Under the pieces are notes generated by a model. That model made no database searches, was not told the DNA's origin, and worked only from the letters and a program-made list of their open reading frames with translations. Both the position numbers and the translations under genes were made by a program. From the NCBI GenBank assembly GCA_035610835.1, contig CM069453.1, positions 69,194,682-69,258,681 of the forward strand: a DNA stretch of 64,000 bases, given 5' to 3'. The first letter of the stretch is position 1. Every line of letters starts with the position of its first letter. Shown piece after piece: positions 49,401 to 52,141 of this stretch. The stretch is from Ophiura sarsii (taxonomy: Eukaryota > Echinodermata > Ophiuroidea > Amphilepidida > Ophiuridae).

Positions 49401-52141
49401 ACGAATGATAAATAACTGCTGGCTTCTTTCTTATCAACTTATAAATAATAATAACACACATTTATAGAGCGCTTTACTTTAGTGAGATCTAAACTCAAAT
49501 CGCTGTACAACATAAGAATAAAAGATTAAAGCAAAAATACAACAATGATCTTAAAACTACAGAGTCAAGTAAACTGTTTACCCTCATAGAGGATGTCATC
49601 TCCATTGTCAATTTGTTCATTTCATCTTTTGCAACAAGCGCCAACAAATTTGTAATTTTTTTTATTACAATTCAAATAACTATGAAATGTTGTATAGATG
49701 TATGTACTCTTTTTTTGGTTGTCTGCCCTTTATAATAAGGGATGACTAGTGGCACTTCGTTCATTTCCCCCATCCCTGATAGTTTCATTCCCAATTCTGC
49801 GGCATTATGGTTAGCAAGAGCTGCTCTATGGGAATGAAGTTTAGCTGTGAAAGATTTTTTCTTCTTCAAAACACTGATACTGAATTACAGAAAGACCATT
49901 TACAAAATGCACAGCCGTACAAACAGCCTATATGTTCTCATAATGAAAAGAATAGGTGAATTGCAAATGATTGCCATTTAACATTTACTTAAAAGTTCCC
50001 AAGGCTTTGTGTTTTAATGCATACAATATTAGCAGATATTTTCACCAGTAAACGTATAATTGTTCAGAAGTATTTATTTCGATTTGTGACATAATTTGCC
50101 GGAAATTGAAGGCAGACTGACTTAGTATTGTATTACTATATTCACATTAGCCACCATTTGCTGAATACTGACTGGACTCTCGGCATAATTCCTGAGTCCT
50201 TATTGCGCAGAGTCCAAGTCCAGGTCCCCCATCACTAATGCATATTTGTGCTAAGTTGGATATAAATGTTTGGGTTGTATTAATTTATTATCTTGGTAGA
50301 ATTGTTATGATTTTGCTTAATTAGAATTTGAAAATTAAAAAACAACTGTAAAATTACTCACTTTTGATCCATTTTGATTTCAGTTGATGCATAGATGCAC
50401 GGCATCCTGGACATTTCTCCGCAGCCTCTAAGAATGCTCCCCTTGAAGCTGCCACTCCATTTCTATCACGCCAGAGATTAAGGATATTCCGGGCCTGTTT
50501 CTTAGGATTACGCCCATCACTTAATTGTATATTGCTGTATCTAAGACCAAGTCGAACGTACACATCTTCTAGGTCGGCAGGATGGAAAATCTCTAAGATT
50601 TGTAAAACATCCAAGTCTGACACTTCTGTTAGAATTATAAGAATAGATGCAATGTAATACTATAAGGTTTGAAATAGTACAAACACATTACTGCTCTACT
50701 CATACAACTTAACTTTTATATACTGCATTTAAAATGGTTAATAACTATTTTTATATGATGCAATTGCGGATGAAATATTGTCACTTTTCATATATTTATT
50801 GACTGAAAGCATATGTAAAAATATTACGGAAACTTGAGATGATTTATGAAACTGAAAAAGACAAGGATCTTTTGTATCTTTTTTATTTTATTTTTTATTT
50901 GCTTGTTTATTTATATTTTATTTACAACATTTATGGTTCATTTTATAGTAAAGGTTATAAATTATGACATATATTTTTAAGCTACCAAAATATGCAGGAA
51001 TAAGGCATTTTTATAAAATATACCAAATTTAGGGTGGATTGATTTGGTTATGATAATTCCCTTTCTTTTCTTATGCAATGGATTGATTTAATATGTAAAT
51101 CATCGAAAAGCAACGTTTGATTGTACACTTCAAATTTGTTGCTTCCTTTTTACCAGGCCATACTTGATGGCAATGTCGTCATCAAGCACAATCATGTGTT
51201 TTCTGCATTCTGCATCCACCAAAAGCGCTTCCTGGTGGTTTTTTTGACTCCCTAGGTAAAATTTCTATAAAAATTAGTTTTTTGTTTTTGCTCAAATGTT
51301 TTATTGAAAACTCCATTAGATTCCCGCAGCACAGGAATTAAGAAGAGTTGTATAGCCAACATATACACCGAGTGACATTTTATTTAGTAAAGTGCATGAA
51401 CTTGAAAAAATAAATTAAGTGCATTAATTAGCCTAATTAAAAAAAAAGTTTTAGATAATTAAGTATAATTAATTATGCAGACGAAATGAAAGCTTCAATT
51501 TTGCTTCATTTTTGACAATAAAATTGTCATATCTAGAAAACCGTACCTCCGATCAATCTCAATTTCAGATTATTGTGGAGCTCAGCAAGCTCTATTAAAA
51601 TATCAAATAACAAATTAGCCATAGGAACAACCTTAACTTGTTCAAGATTAAATTACAAAAATAATTTTGGAATGGGATATACTTACAATACTATACATAG
51701 GAAAGAGTATAAAAGATGGACATTTAAGCTTGGTCGTTGAACTATGGTGCGATAATGGATGGGCAGTCCATATTTTCATCGAAGTGGATGCTGGCTGTGC
51801 TAAAATCCACCGTACTCAAAATATGGACTTGCCAATCCATTATCACACCATAGTCCAGCCACCTAACTAAAATGTCCATCTTATATCAGTCTCTTAAATC
51901 TCAGATCGACTCATTGTCAAGTTTGTGATGCTTCAGATTCAGGGGAAACCTATAACTGTCATTTGCATAGTATTCTGAACTTAGCTTAGTACACAGAACA
52001 CAGAGAATCAGATGAATTATCAGCAGCAGAAATTATTGTTTGAAAATAAATTTCACCACATTTAAATTAAAATTAGGTTTGATATAAAATAGTTAAGTTA
52101 CCTTGGTCCCTCCAAGATCCCTCCATAAATGTCCCCGCCAT
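3037..52141 (-). CDS. Death domain-ROC-COR (ROCO family) protein, N-terminal 483 residues, 11 exons
   Basis: Coding exons on the minus strand, 5' to 3': 52141-52102, 50625-50362, 48333-48162, 25840-25734, 20103-20006, 16374-16308, 13806-13652, 9828-9715, 7731-7558, 6745-6632, 3180-3037. All have AG/GT borders and consistent phases. The product has a death domain (about residues 15-101), a ROC GTPase domain with P-loop GHHRAGKT (142-149), an STEGVD segment that may be switch I (166-171), DFAGQ (289-293) and a G4-like THSNE (382-386), then the ROC/COR transition. ROCO proteins are GTP-binding signalling proteins, and death domains bind other death domains. The C-terminus is outside the window. 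The closest familiar relatives by motif style are MFHAS1-like ROC-COR proteins, but no leucine-rich repeats are seen here. The model is inferred by eye, without transcript support. Confidence 0.85.
3573..3844 (+). repeat. Left copy of 272-bp TIR-bounded block
   Basis: It begins CAATCAAGGAAAATAATAG and ends with TTTTTTTCCTTGATTG. Roughly 29 bp at each end are inverted copies of each other (shared GTTGGCACACT). It contains a minus-strand open stretch with FVPIKGKSAPLPRGNVDPS, identical in the other copy, with no recognised function. It could be an independent MITE. Confidence 0.7.
4672..4738 (-). repeat. tRNA-like sequence with Pol III A/B boxes (outward facing)
   Basis: The minus strand has A-box-like TGGTGTAATGGTT (4720-4732) and B box GGTTCGATTCC (4679-4689) at normal tRNA spacing. 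The would-be anticodon arm does not give a T at position 33 or a sound 5-bp stem. This is therefore a tRNA-derived or SINE-like sequence, not a functional tRNA. Confidence 0.5.
4795..5195. repeat. Diverged palindrome in the core of the composite element
   Basis: ATGGTGATTCATTGCCAACG at the left is mirrored by an inverted copy ending AATCACCATTCAT at the right. Further inverted matches (ACGGTTCACC motifs, GTCATTATTA) run toward a centre near 4990. Arms are about 190 bp and clearly diverged. No coding sequence. Confidence 0.5.
5244..5312 (+). repeat. tRNA-like sequence with Pol III A/B boxes (outward facing)
   Basis: A-box-like TAGTGTAGCGGTTAGC (5251-5266) and B box GGTTCGAATCTCC (5294-5306) are present. 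A CTTTGAG loop could read TTG, but its stem is poor and the T-arm carries an extra base. It lies on the opposite strand from the 4672-4738 copy, so the two face away from each other. The B-box phrase recurs at 45.3 kb. Confidence 0.5.
6303..6575 (+). repeat. Right copy of the 272-bp block, direct orientation
   Basis: Differs from the left copy by very few bases (for example CACGCAGAGG for CACACAGAGG, and one extra C in a C run). It has the same orientation as the left copy even though the adjoining 202-bp arms are inverted. Confidence 0.7.
6632..6745 (-). CDS. Exon 10: end of ROC domain
   Basis: The acceptor is TTTTGTTTTAG and the donor GTAAAG. This phase 0/0 exon of 114 bp encodes IAKQLKKIQDKIAGKPYGKH, then VIGLYSIDNNSKDQNDSE. 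YSIDNN occupies the place of the FxVDN segment (G5 region) of MFHAS1-like ROC domains. The exon sits just outside the right end of the 3.0-kb composite transposable element. Confidence 0.78.
7020..7415 (+). pseudogene. LINE reverse-transcriptase ORF, 3' terminal fragment
   Basis: Around 7040-7325 a broken frame reads RRLVILHKAIHGHLSIP, then after a stop NSLPDSIVTLTDSEQFN. This is the typical extreme C-terminus of jockey/L2/CR1-like LINE proteins (RR..ML.KI.H....IP ... WNSLP). The copy ends in an AGA-rich tail near 7400 (AAGAAGAAGAAGAA). It is 5'-truncated and dead. Confidence 0.65.
7558..7731 (-). CDS. Exon 9: ROC domain G4 region
   Basis: The acceptor is AGTACTACAG and the donor GTAACT. This phase 0/0 exon of 174 bp encodes FLDFWMQSIFAYATKS, an acidic linker, and PPIFVIGTHSNEISLDPEER. 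The strand PIFVIGTH followed by a polar turn is the G4 position. ROCO proteins usually have THxD there, and this copy has THSN-E. Confidence 0.85.
7832..8083. mobile_element. MITE, TIR TGTGACC..., TA target site (copy 1)
   Basis: Left end TGTGACCTGTCACATCAAAA, right end the near-inverse (TTTTTGATGCAACTGGTCACA), flanked by TA on both sides. It is 252 bp, AT-rich and non-coding. A second diverged copy lies at 53570-53793. TA duplication suggests Tc1/mariner-type mobilisation. Confidence 0.68.
8410..8505 (+). repeat. 19-bp tandem repeat, about 5 copies
   Basis: The unit AGTTTAGATTTAATATGAA is repeated head to tail about five times with one or two substitutions in the first copy. Confidence 0.85.
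8777..9153. mobile_element. Foldback element with about 115-bp inverted arms
   Basis: The left arm from TGAGCACAAGGATTCCGAAA is matched by an almost perfect inverted arm ending TTTCGGAATCCTTGTGCTCA. Both arms hold the phrase ACGAGTTATCGGGTAAAACG and CATATGGGGTCAAAATTTAAA. The spacer is about 145 bp. No ORF is present. Confidence 0.7.
9160..9700. other. Intron sequence, nothing specific
   Basis: AT-rich intron between exons 8 and 9, with no coding signal or bounded repeat recognised. Confidence 0.4.
9715..9828 (-). CDS. Exon 8: ROC domain core strand
   Basis: The acceptor is CTGCACACAG and the donor GTAAGT. This phase 0/0 exon of 114 bp reads VFLRHRAIYLVVFDLSLDLD and continues with a lysine-rich tail. 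The run RAIYLVVFDLS is the hydrophobic strand after the switch II region in ROC proteins and directly continues the YYTTHQ end of exon 7. Confidence 0.85.
10075..10560 (+). pseudogene. DIRS-type retroelement reverse transcriptase fragment
   Basis: Interrupted frames read CRILNLNCLNKSIRPFPMES, then LQELQKDWWGAFLYL, NDILHVPVLASDKKWLGFDI, and PFRLST. This order (ILNLK.LN, SI..L..D.W...DL.DAYLHVP, F.LP FGLST) is characteristic of DIRS/Ngaro-type reverse transcriptases, whose polymerase is followed by RNase H and a tyrosine recombinase. Several stops and frameshifts show it is dead. It lies in the intron between exons 7 and 8, in the opposite orientation to the gene. Confidence 0.65.
11377..11590. 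mobile_element. MITE with about 65-bp TIRs
   Basis: Left GGGTAAAGTCGCCAGTTTTC is mirrored by GAAAACTGGCGACTTTACCC at the right. The match continues inward through AGCGCCTATTTTC and GTGTAAT with a few mismatches. 214 bp, non-coding, unknown superfamily. Confidence 0.75.
11610..12581. mobile_element. 972-bp TIR element with internal copies of its own terminus
   Basis: Termini CCGTAAAACGGGGTGAATCG (left) and the inverse (CGATTCACCCCGTTTTACGG, right) match perfectly. The terminal motif GGGTGAATCGGGACA recurs inside in both orientations, around 11788-11830, 11970, 12170 and 12540-12560. A unit of about 195 bp (11848-12042) is duplicated in tandem (12043-12235). The open frame at 12280-12498 has no recognisable domain. 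Confidence 0.7.
12886..13206. mobile_element. 321-bp MITE with perfect 32-bp TIRs
   Basis: The left end AGGCCAAACAAAGAAGAAGG continues GTCTGTCTCAGAA, and the right end is the exact inverse over 32 bp. The interior is dominated by A and T homopolymer runs. A TA-like flank is present on the left only. The perfect TIRs suggest a fairly recent insertion. Confidence 0.72.
13210..13650. other. Intron sequence adjoining exon 7, nothing specific
   Basis: No conserved coding signal or bounded repeat. Confidence 0.4.
13652..13806 (-). CDS. Exon 7: ROC domain G3 motif
   Basis: The acceptor is GGCACAG, with a weak pyrimidine tract, and the donor is GTGAGT. The 155-bp exon encodes a helical stretch (IVKRVLELLEQLKL), a charged linker, and VLECKVWDFAGQDVYYTTHQ. 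WDFAGQ followed by a tyrosine pair and THQ is a strong ROC/ROCO G3 signature. It replaces the DxxG of ordinary Ras proteins with DxxGQ. This is the clearest single diagnostic exon of the gene. Confidence 0.9.
14130..14990 (+). repeat. Interspersed GCTAGTCATAA degenerate repeats around the mariner-like MITE
   Basis: Phrases such as CACTAGTCATAATGA, GGTCGCTAGTCATAA and TTGCTAGTCATTA recur every 20-35 bp on both sides of 14185-14720. The MITE appears to have inserted into a degenerate short tandem array. Confidence 0.6.
14185..14720. mobile_element. Mariner-like MITE (CGAGGGGG ends, TA duplication)
   Basis: The element is flanked by TA (14183-14184 and 14721-14722), with ends CGAGGGGGTTA and its near-inverse ATACCCCCG. 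Inside, inverted arms of about 190 bp (starting near 14206 with CAGACATCTTTAAAAAGTCA) fold on each other around 14400. A related single terminus (CGAGGGGGTATCAAAAAGTG) occurs at 31479, also followed by an ACCCAGAAGTGAAGGAG phrase shared with 14685-14700. TACGAGGG termini are common among mariner-family elements. Confidence 0.65.
15387..16196 (+). pseudogene. LINE fragment, RT YxDD box to 3' end
   Basis: The frame opens VRLFADDSVVYRVIKDTDDA, i.e. the FADD form of the RT catalytic box, followed by W-rich and HINNI-like thumb segments with a frameshift and stop. A second frame begins MRALGFLRRNLGTCPHEVKT, then YASCVWSPF and the C-terminal LLPQQFEDCPSLDVFK. This is a jockey/CR1-like LINE pattern. 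The fragment ends at a GATGATGATGAT microsatellite near 16182-16196. 5'-truncated and inactive. Confidence 0.78.
16308..16374 (-). CDS. Exon 6: short helical segment of the ROC insert
   Basis: The acceptor is ATCTTTAG and the donor GTAAAT. The 67-bp exon encodes ELETEILEAIQASAQQPSEE and ends one base into a codon. The segment is acidic and probably helical or flexible. It supplies the single G that pairs with AG at the start of exon 7. Confidence 0.68.
16380..17015. other. Intron sequence, nothing specific
   Basis: AT-rich, no recognised gene. The open frame 16639-16899 has no recognisable domain. Confidence 0.35.
17018..17060 (+). repeat. (CATT)n microsatellite
   Basis: TATTCATTCATTCATTCATT run, slightly interrupted. 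Confidence 0.85.
17065..17560. other. Possible degenerate LINE fragment or unassigned intron
   Basis: The minus strand of 17090-17300 reads partly like a decayed RT-type linker, but no motif is secure. Otherwise nothing can be supported. Confidence 0.2.
17570..18660. repeat. Diverged dispersed/tandem repeat rich in GACCTTTGACC
   Basis: The phrases GACCTTTGACCTCATT, ATATGAAGGCTTCTATGTTA and CCCAAGTTTGGTT recur several times at roughly 110-170 bp spacing. The start, ACGAGGGCATCAATGATGCA, recurs at 37068, and later phrases recur at 37160-37440. This is a dispersed repeat family with internal subunits and no coding sequence. Confidence 0.6.
18660..19520 (+). repeat. About 335-bp tandem repeat, 2.5 copies
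   Basis: Copies begin near 18682, 19025 and 19356 with GAATTAGTTGTTG. Each continues with AAATATGCAAAT, ATTATCATATTTACAC, CCAACTTGGAAG and GATCACTGATAG. The copies are clearly diverged. Confidence 0.7.
20006..20103 (-). CDS. Exon 5: ROC domain helical insert
   Basis: The acceptor is CATGGTAG and the donor GTATGT. The 98-bp exon encodes DLAKYLNIKFDEALCTEMAR and a further lysine-rich stretch ending KDKDLGKK. It looks helical and has no signature motif of its own. It is included because phase, strand and order fit both neighbours. Confidence 0.7.
20455..20478 (+). repeat. Poly-C run of 24
   Basis: Uninterrupted C homopolymer. Length may be affected by sequencing error. Confidence 0.85.
20985..21570 (-). 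pseudogene. DIRS-type retroelement RNase H fragment
   Basis: Read right to left on the minus strand: LRWWTLFRRVSVGVPFKVPA, TTNASKSGWGAHF, GRWSIAQVKHCINVLKSF, then after stops IRCDNMTVVNLLEQGG and SPSLCKVVVRLL, ending VENVLTVSLLREG. D/N-ASxSGWGAH, W..(HI)NVLE, RCDNxTVV and ADxLSR-like tails are the RNase H signature of DIRS-group elements. Frameshifts and the N-for-D change show decay. Confidence 0.72.
21570..22450 (-). pseudogene. Probable upstream part of the same DIRS-like remnant
   Basis: GC-rich sequence, distinct from the AT-rich surroundings, lies directly 5' of the RNase H fragment on the same strand. Several basic, Arg/Gly-rich broken frames are present but no motif is diagnostic. 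Assignment rests on adjacency and base composition. Confidence 0.35.
22367..22600 (+). repeat. Poly-G runs and (GA)n tract
   Basis: A G run near 22371-22383, GAGAGAGAGAGAGGG near 22543-22556 followed by a long G run to about 22577. Confidence 0.75.
22885..23992. mobile_element. 1.1-kb Tc1/mariner-like element with about 215-bp TIRs
   Basis: Flanked by TA (22883-22884 and 23993-23994). Ends are CAGGGTGAATCAAAA and its near-inverse TTTTGATTCACCCTG, and the inverted match extends inward about 215 bp, through AAACGGCCATTTGACCTTGA and CCATTCCAATGGGATTTACA. The interior keeps a short transposase-like frame. It is too short for a full DDE transposase, so it is an internally deleted copy. Confidence 0.75.
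23201..23416 (+). pseudogene. Transposase C-terminal remnant (IS630-Tc1/mariner type)
   Basis: The frame contains VQEVEKCVRAEVTGY, RRAIRNMFDRAHTCLQQNGG and HVEGRLHY. A basic helix ending in (R/H)xxxCxxxxGGHxE is typical of the extreme C-terminus of Tc1/mariner-type DDE transposases. The catalytic domain is missing. Position inside TA-flanked TIRs supports the reading. Confidence 0.5.
24000..25010. other. Intron sequence with unassigned repeats
   Basis: No gene recognised. Near 24838 the phrase AGTGCCCCTTTAA resembles one terminus of the piggyBac-like MITE at 29213-29585, but no partner end was found. Around 24885-24965 the phrases AACTATTCTCCAGGTTAAG and AACTATTCTCGAGCTTAG repeat each other. 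Confidence 0.35.
25015..25575 (-). pseudogene. LINE reverse-transcriptase C-terminal fragment (L2/CR1-like)
   Basis: The minus strand reads, with frameshifts and stops, KYFGVDFTQSDKPSKQCAKA, FKVLFKSYV, KKDIKALEKIQHRATKMIPQ, RRRIRGNLIETFKK, PSNTLYRGHHMKLFKP and RNKWNELLKEVGNVNIVNAF. YLKKDI..LE.VQRRATK and RR.RGDLIE..K are hallmarks of the thumb/C-terminal part of L2/CR1-like LINE proteins. It lies just 3' of exon 4, in gene orientation. Confidence 0.78.
25734..25840 (-). CDS. Exon 4: ROC domain, likely switch I region
   Basis: The acceptor is ACTTGTAG and the donor GTAAGC. The 107-bp exon reads FDDKEESTEGVDATTLCEI and onwards. The sequence ST-x-G-[VI]-D is the usual spacing after the P-loop in ROC domains (threonine of G2). 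The exon completes the ACG threonine codon split after TGQ in exon 3. It lies 22 kb from exon 3. Confidence 0.82.
25845..26630. other. Start of the 22-kb intron, nothing specific
   Basis: No gene or bounded repeat recognised. The minus-strand frame 26271-26567 has no recognisable domain. Confidence 0.35.
26631..27200 (+). repeat. About 285-bp tandem duplication, each copy with a 20-25 nt poly-G
   Basis: Copy 1 (26631-26918) and copy 2 (26919-27200) share GTCAATCTTTTG, AGTATACATGTATT, ACATGTTGTGATTATTTGAT, a long G run followed by CTAATAGT, and TTGTGAGTTTGTGTATGAGT. Confidence 0.8.
27841..28190 (+). repeat. 50-bp tandem array, 7 copies
   Basis: Copies start at 27841, 27891, 27941, 27991, 28041, 28091 and 28141. 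Each reads GTAGGTGTACTTTATGTATA, then CTTTATTGGGACTTAGA and TTTTCAGCTGG with few substitutions. It forms the inner part of the left subterminal zone of the 6.4-kb element. Confidence 0.92.
28195..29210. other. Interior of the 6.4-kb element, no coding signal
   Basis: AT-rich and non-coding. TACAGG(A/G)TGT phrases near 28203 and 28533 resemble isolated mariner-type termini but have no partners. Confidence 0.35.
29213..29585. mobile_element. piggyBac-like MITE nested in the 6.4-kb element
   Basis: TTAA borders both ends (29209-29212 and 29586-29589). TIRs are AGGGGCATTGAGAGAT on the left and its exact inverse on the right. 373 bp. TTAA target duplication is the hallmark of piggyBac-type transposition, though a few other superfamilies share it. 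The 136-codon minus frame across it is not considered a gene. Confidence 0.75.
30465..30494. repeat. Perfect 30-bp palindrome
   Basis: CCGGTTATGTGGGGG is followed immediately by its exact inverse CCCCCACATAACCGG. No spacer. It could form a cruciform or hairpin. It stands out by GC content in an AT-rich setting. Confidence 0.9.
31476..31545 (+). repeat. Single mariner-like terminus
   Basis: TATACGAGGGGGTATCAAAA and a following ACCCAGAAGTGAAGGAG match the inverse of the right end of the 14185-14720 element. No partner end was found nearby. Confidence 0.5.
31669..31785 (+). pseudogene. Tiny LINE RT motif-B fragment inside a local inverted repeat
   Basis: The frame 31697-31785 reads PITDGVPQGSVFGPLSFTMY, the GVPQGSxLGPLLF motif of LINE reverse transcriptases, then stops. 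GTGTACATGGTAAA (31669-31682) and AATGGTCCAA (31691-31700) reappear inverted at 31745-31758 and 31731-31740. Part of the fragment has thus been copied in inverse orientation next to itself. Confidence 0.6.
32562..32850 (+). repeat. 26-bp tandem array (GTTCCAATTAAGTATACTTT unit), about 11 copies
   Basis: The unit GTTCCAATTAAGTATACTTT followed by ATTTAT repeats every 26 bp with scattered G/T and A/G changes. Each unit contains AAGTATACTT. It ends abruptly near 32845, where the motif order inverts. Confidence 0.92.
32850..33300 (-). repeat. Inverted continuation of the AAGTATACTT array, about 120-bp higher-order units
   Basis: From about 32850 the units read in reverse orientation (TTGGAACCTAAATAAAGTAT). 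They are grouped in higher-order repeats of roughly 120 bp containing ATTGATAGAAATGTACTTTA, repeated about 3.5 times, with related sequence continuing to 33950. Confidence 0.85.
33957..34340 (+). other. Unassigned open stretch next to the 6.4-kb element
   Basis: A frame open from 33957 to 34199 encodes CRFTLTGTDDPTDACLRNAQ, then WSYDATNRWCYIIQLTCLVE. It looks more protein-like than most open frames here but no family is recognised and no splice context supports it. TAGTAGATTCATAAACTCTG is duplicated at 34185 and 34210. Confidence 0.25.
34345..35460 (+). repeat. Dispersed repeat (copy A), interrupted by a hAT-like MITE
   Basis: Sequence from about 34345 to 35460, leaving out 34415-34913, matches the inverse of 59890-60482. 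Shared phrases include TAGTTAGGTCACCCAAGCCC, AACATGCACAAACACAATAG and TGACATGCAGCGTGACCTCC. No coding function is apparent. Confidence 0.75.
34415..34905. mobile_element. hAT-like MITE with perfect 8-bp target duplication
   Basis: The TSD GGGGTCAG lies at 34407-34414 and 34906-34913. TIRs are CAGTGGCGTAACAG and CTGTTACGCCCCTG. 8-bp TSDs and CAGxGGCG termini are typical of hAT elements. The interior holds long G runs and a purine-rich stretch. It also holds a perfect 23-bp inverted repeat (34708-34730 and 34742-34764, starting GCAGTACAAAAAGCACAACA) and a triplicated GCGAAATTTTGTGACCGT motif. The homologous repeat at 60.4 kb lacks the insertion. Open frames across it are low-complexity. Confidence 0.85.
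35470..36325. other. Intron sequence, nothing specific
   Basis: No gene recognised. A G run at 35892-35906 follows GTGTGTTGGGGTGTG. Confidence 0.35.
36330..36600 (+). repeat. Tandem duplication of about 130 bp ending in G runs
   Basis: AGTAGCCACAG, AGGAGGGTTATGATTATAAA and TGGTTxGTGTG recur at about 36351-36415 and 36485-36540, each followed by a G-rich tract; the second run of G is about 26 nt long. Confidence 0.7.
36739..36962. mobile_element. Tc1-like MITE (CTGCTCAAAAAAA ends, TA target)
   Basis: Flanked by TA. Ends AACTGCTCAAAAAAAGTTTG and its exact inverse, with inverted similarity of about 68 bp (through TTGTGCTT and GATATCGCGG-type phrases). CTGCTCAAAAAAA termini are well known in Tc1-family elements. 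224 bp, non-coding. Confidence 0.75.
37060..37450 (+). repeat. Dispersed repeat related to 17570-18660
   Basis: GAGCATCAATGATGCAGAA, GGATAGATTGAGCCCATAAT and GAAAGTTTCCATGTTGCATG each have close counterparts at 17608-17630, 18252-18275 and 17808-17830. It is a truncated copy of the same family. Confidence 0.6.
37640..38950. other. Intron and LINE 5' region
   Basis: 37665-37755 contains phrases (CCAATCTCAACCGACAGTG, GGCGATCGCC) shared with the hAT-like sequences at 52.9 and 58.0 kb. 38100-38400 has no recognised gene and includes a C run near 38230-38243. The 5' end of the LINE whose ORF starts at 38951 is not defined; it may begin within 38660-38950. Confidence 0.35.
38951..41965 (+). CDS. 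LINE ORF: AP endonuclease-reverse transcriptase, 1004 aa, apparently intact
   Basis: Endonuclease domain: TYNVRTL (31-37) with the metal-site Asn, IQEHRL (60-65), VGDFNAR and LDHILINS, then SDHWIV, all in family order. Reverse transcriptase: PLPKKGDLSLMTNYRGISLL, NQAGFRPGRSC, FIDFKKAFDSINR, TGVLQGDVLAPFLF and the catalytic FADD at 748-751. The C-terminus holds RLRQLRFLGHILR and KRRPGRPRTSYL. Length and the absence of an ORF1 fit an RTE-like or related single-ORF clade (inference). No stop or frameshift interrupts it. It sits in intron 3, antisense to the host gene. The start chosen is the first Met of the open frame, and the true start could differ. Confidence 0.88.
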   Translation: MTGQRELGTTSRTVGPEMRRLCAFKPLVVSTYNVRTLYQQGKTHQLFMGCSDAGTDIIGIQEHRLITTNPTEELWSDDKNWVLVYSSATDMRQGGVGIMMSKHIYKCLQSVKSITKRIISATFHGNPQLTVTSIYAPTECASPEDKNDFYNDLENHLEQVKTHNIHLVVGDFNARIGLDSHSTHPAVIGRHCFYDITNNNGERLVDMCEEFKLRPSQMRFPQPRSRLWTWMHPAGSTHQLDHILINSKWTNSLRNCRAYNSVELDSDHWIVSIKLVCSLRTTKGKPCNRPKFNWKKLQDAATREQFQLELSNRFEALQCNNLSIPITERYDSFENAVSEVEEKVVGKCKPCGMPSWVADRTKQIKTERDQAKRRYLISKSRQSRERWRKLNTCLNESYKTDKLAMLNTQMEELRLADTKGDYTTTWKIIHDLSGKDQKPSVKVKKRDGTPPTSDKDLLAEWKEYFSSLLNNDNGQTPSDLPKPADHDLPIQDHPPTHEETLKAIRQMKNNKAAGLDCAITSEALQSGGDVMAVVIHNFCAEVYTTLIPPSQWTTSVIVPLPKKGDLSLMTNYRGISLLSIAAKVYNRILLNRIRDQVDSILRNNQAGFRPGRSCAQQIHILRRIMEGFQDYQLPLAVTFIDFKKAFDSINRKVMFSVLRHCGIPEAVVNAISVLYNNSRSAVMVDGNISHPFDVSTGVLQGDVLAPFLFVILVDYLLKKATSELDSGVLTHPRRSSRYLAKLLNDLDFADDIALLESSIPRAQAQLARTAAAAADLGLIISTPKTEYMTINCNPHPTLQVYGDPIKHVSDFRYLGSMMASGSSDLKRRKSLAWCAFWKLERLWKSPKIPISTKVKLFNTTCITILCYGCESWVISQDMENKINAFATSCYRIMLNIRRIDYIPNTSVYAMTSTEPLIHLVRLRQLRFLGHILRLPEEEPAKRYALYLPTHGKRRPGRPRTSYLTYVRQLLGDKEGAIQEKQIAALATDRRAWRNLVVACSAADG
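41971..42350 (+). repeat. 38-bp hairpin tandem array at the LINE 3' end, 10 copies
   Basis: Starts at 41971, 42009 and every 38 bp to 42313. The unit ACAGCGAGGAAATTTGTCCT is followed by CGAAATTTCACCTGAATT. CGAGGA...TCCTCG is a 6-bp stem with a 6-nt loop. The first copies carry CCAAATTTCACAT and the later ones CGAAATTTCACCT, showing a gradient of homogenisation. It begins 6 bases after the ORF stop, next to a GATGATGATGA tract. Confidence 0.93.
42355..45240. other. Intron 3 sequence, no gene recognised
   Basis: Short open frames at 42570, 43310-43736 and 43914-44192 (plus) have no recognised domains. 42570-42675 ends in a donor-like CAAAG|GTAAGT, but no matching exon is found. 43850-44190 is unusually GC- and CG-rich. 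Confidence 0.3.
45250..45345 (-). repeat. tRNA-like (Cys-like GCA loop) pseudogene or SINE head
   Basis: The minus strand carries TTGCAAT, an anticodon-loop-like segment with GCA, and the B box GGTTCGAATCTCC. The B-box phrase is shared with 5294-5306. The T-arm has extra bases, so a working tRNA is unlikely. Confidence 0.4.
46016..46098. repeat. Perfect 34-bp inverted repeat, 15-nt loop
   Basis: Arm 46016-46049 (ending GAATTAGAGACCAAAAAGTG then C) is the exact inverse of 46065-46098. The loop is TAAAAAACTTTTTTG. It can form a very stable AT-rich hairpin. Confidence 0.92.
46105..48155. other. Intron 3 sequence near exon 3, no gene recognised
   Basis: AT-rich, with short frames only. Around 47935-47962 there is an (AAGTC)n microsatellite (TCAAGTCAAGTCAAGTCAAG). 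Confidence 0.35.
47935..47995 (+). repeat. (AAGTC)n microsatellite
   Basis: Pure in 47940-47960, degenerate up to about 47995. Confidence 0.8.
48162..48333 (-). CDS. Exon 3: ROC domain P-loop (G1)
   Basis: The acceptor is TCATTCTAG and the donor GTAAGG. The 172-bp exon encodes a polar linker rich in Glu, Asp and Gln, then RIQLMLVGHHRAGKTSLMKN. GHHRAGKT fits the Walker A pattern GxxxxGK[ST] at residues 142-149, preceded by a hydrophobic beta strand as in ROC domains. Exon 2 leaves one base and this exon supplies two, so the two join directly. Confidence 0.88.
48340..50355. other. Intron 2, with a LINE 3'-tail fragment
   Basis: No coding exon found between the death-domain and P-loop exons; phases show none is needed. 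The only repeat recognised is at 49449-49515. Confidence 0.4.
49449..49515 (-). repeat. LINE 3'-terminal tail (L2/CR1-like)
   Basis: The minus strand reads AAAGCGCTCTATAAATGTGT and then a short (TTA)n run. This matches the GCGCT(T/A)TATAAAT...(ATT)n 3' tails of L2/CR1-like LINEs, as also seen at 59295-59345. Confidence 0.6.
50362..50625 (-). CDS. Exon 2: death domain
   Basis: The acceptor is TTCTAACAG before 50625 and the donor GTGAGT after 50362. The 264-bp exon encodes about 87 residues. They begin VSDLDVLQILEIFHPADLED, then have a six-helix-like pattern with LGLRYSNI, the conserved Trp in NILNLWRDR, and a helix rich in Ala/Glu. This fits a death domain (Pfam Death), an adaptor module that forms homotypic complexes in apoptosis and NF-kB signalling. 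The whole domain lies on one exon with two bases of a split codon at its start and one at its end. Confidence 0.8.
50640..52095. other. Intron 1, mostly non-coding AT-rich sequence
   Basis: No exon found. Contains the foldback element at 51715-51880. Confidence 0.4.
51715..51880. mobile_element. 166-bp foldback element
   Basis: GATGGACATTTAAGCTTGGT at the left is mirrored by AAATGTCCATC at the right. The arms of about 75 bp share ACTATGGTG(C/T)GATAATGGAT and GTCCATATTTT with some mismatches. The open frame across it is a by-product of the palindrome. Confidence 0.65.
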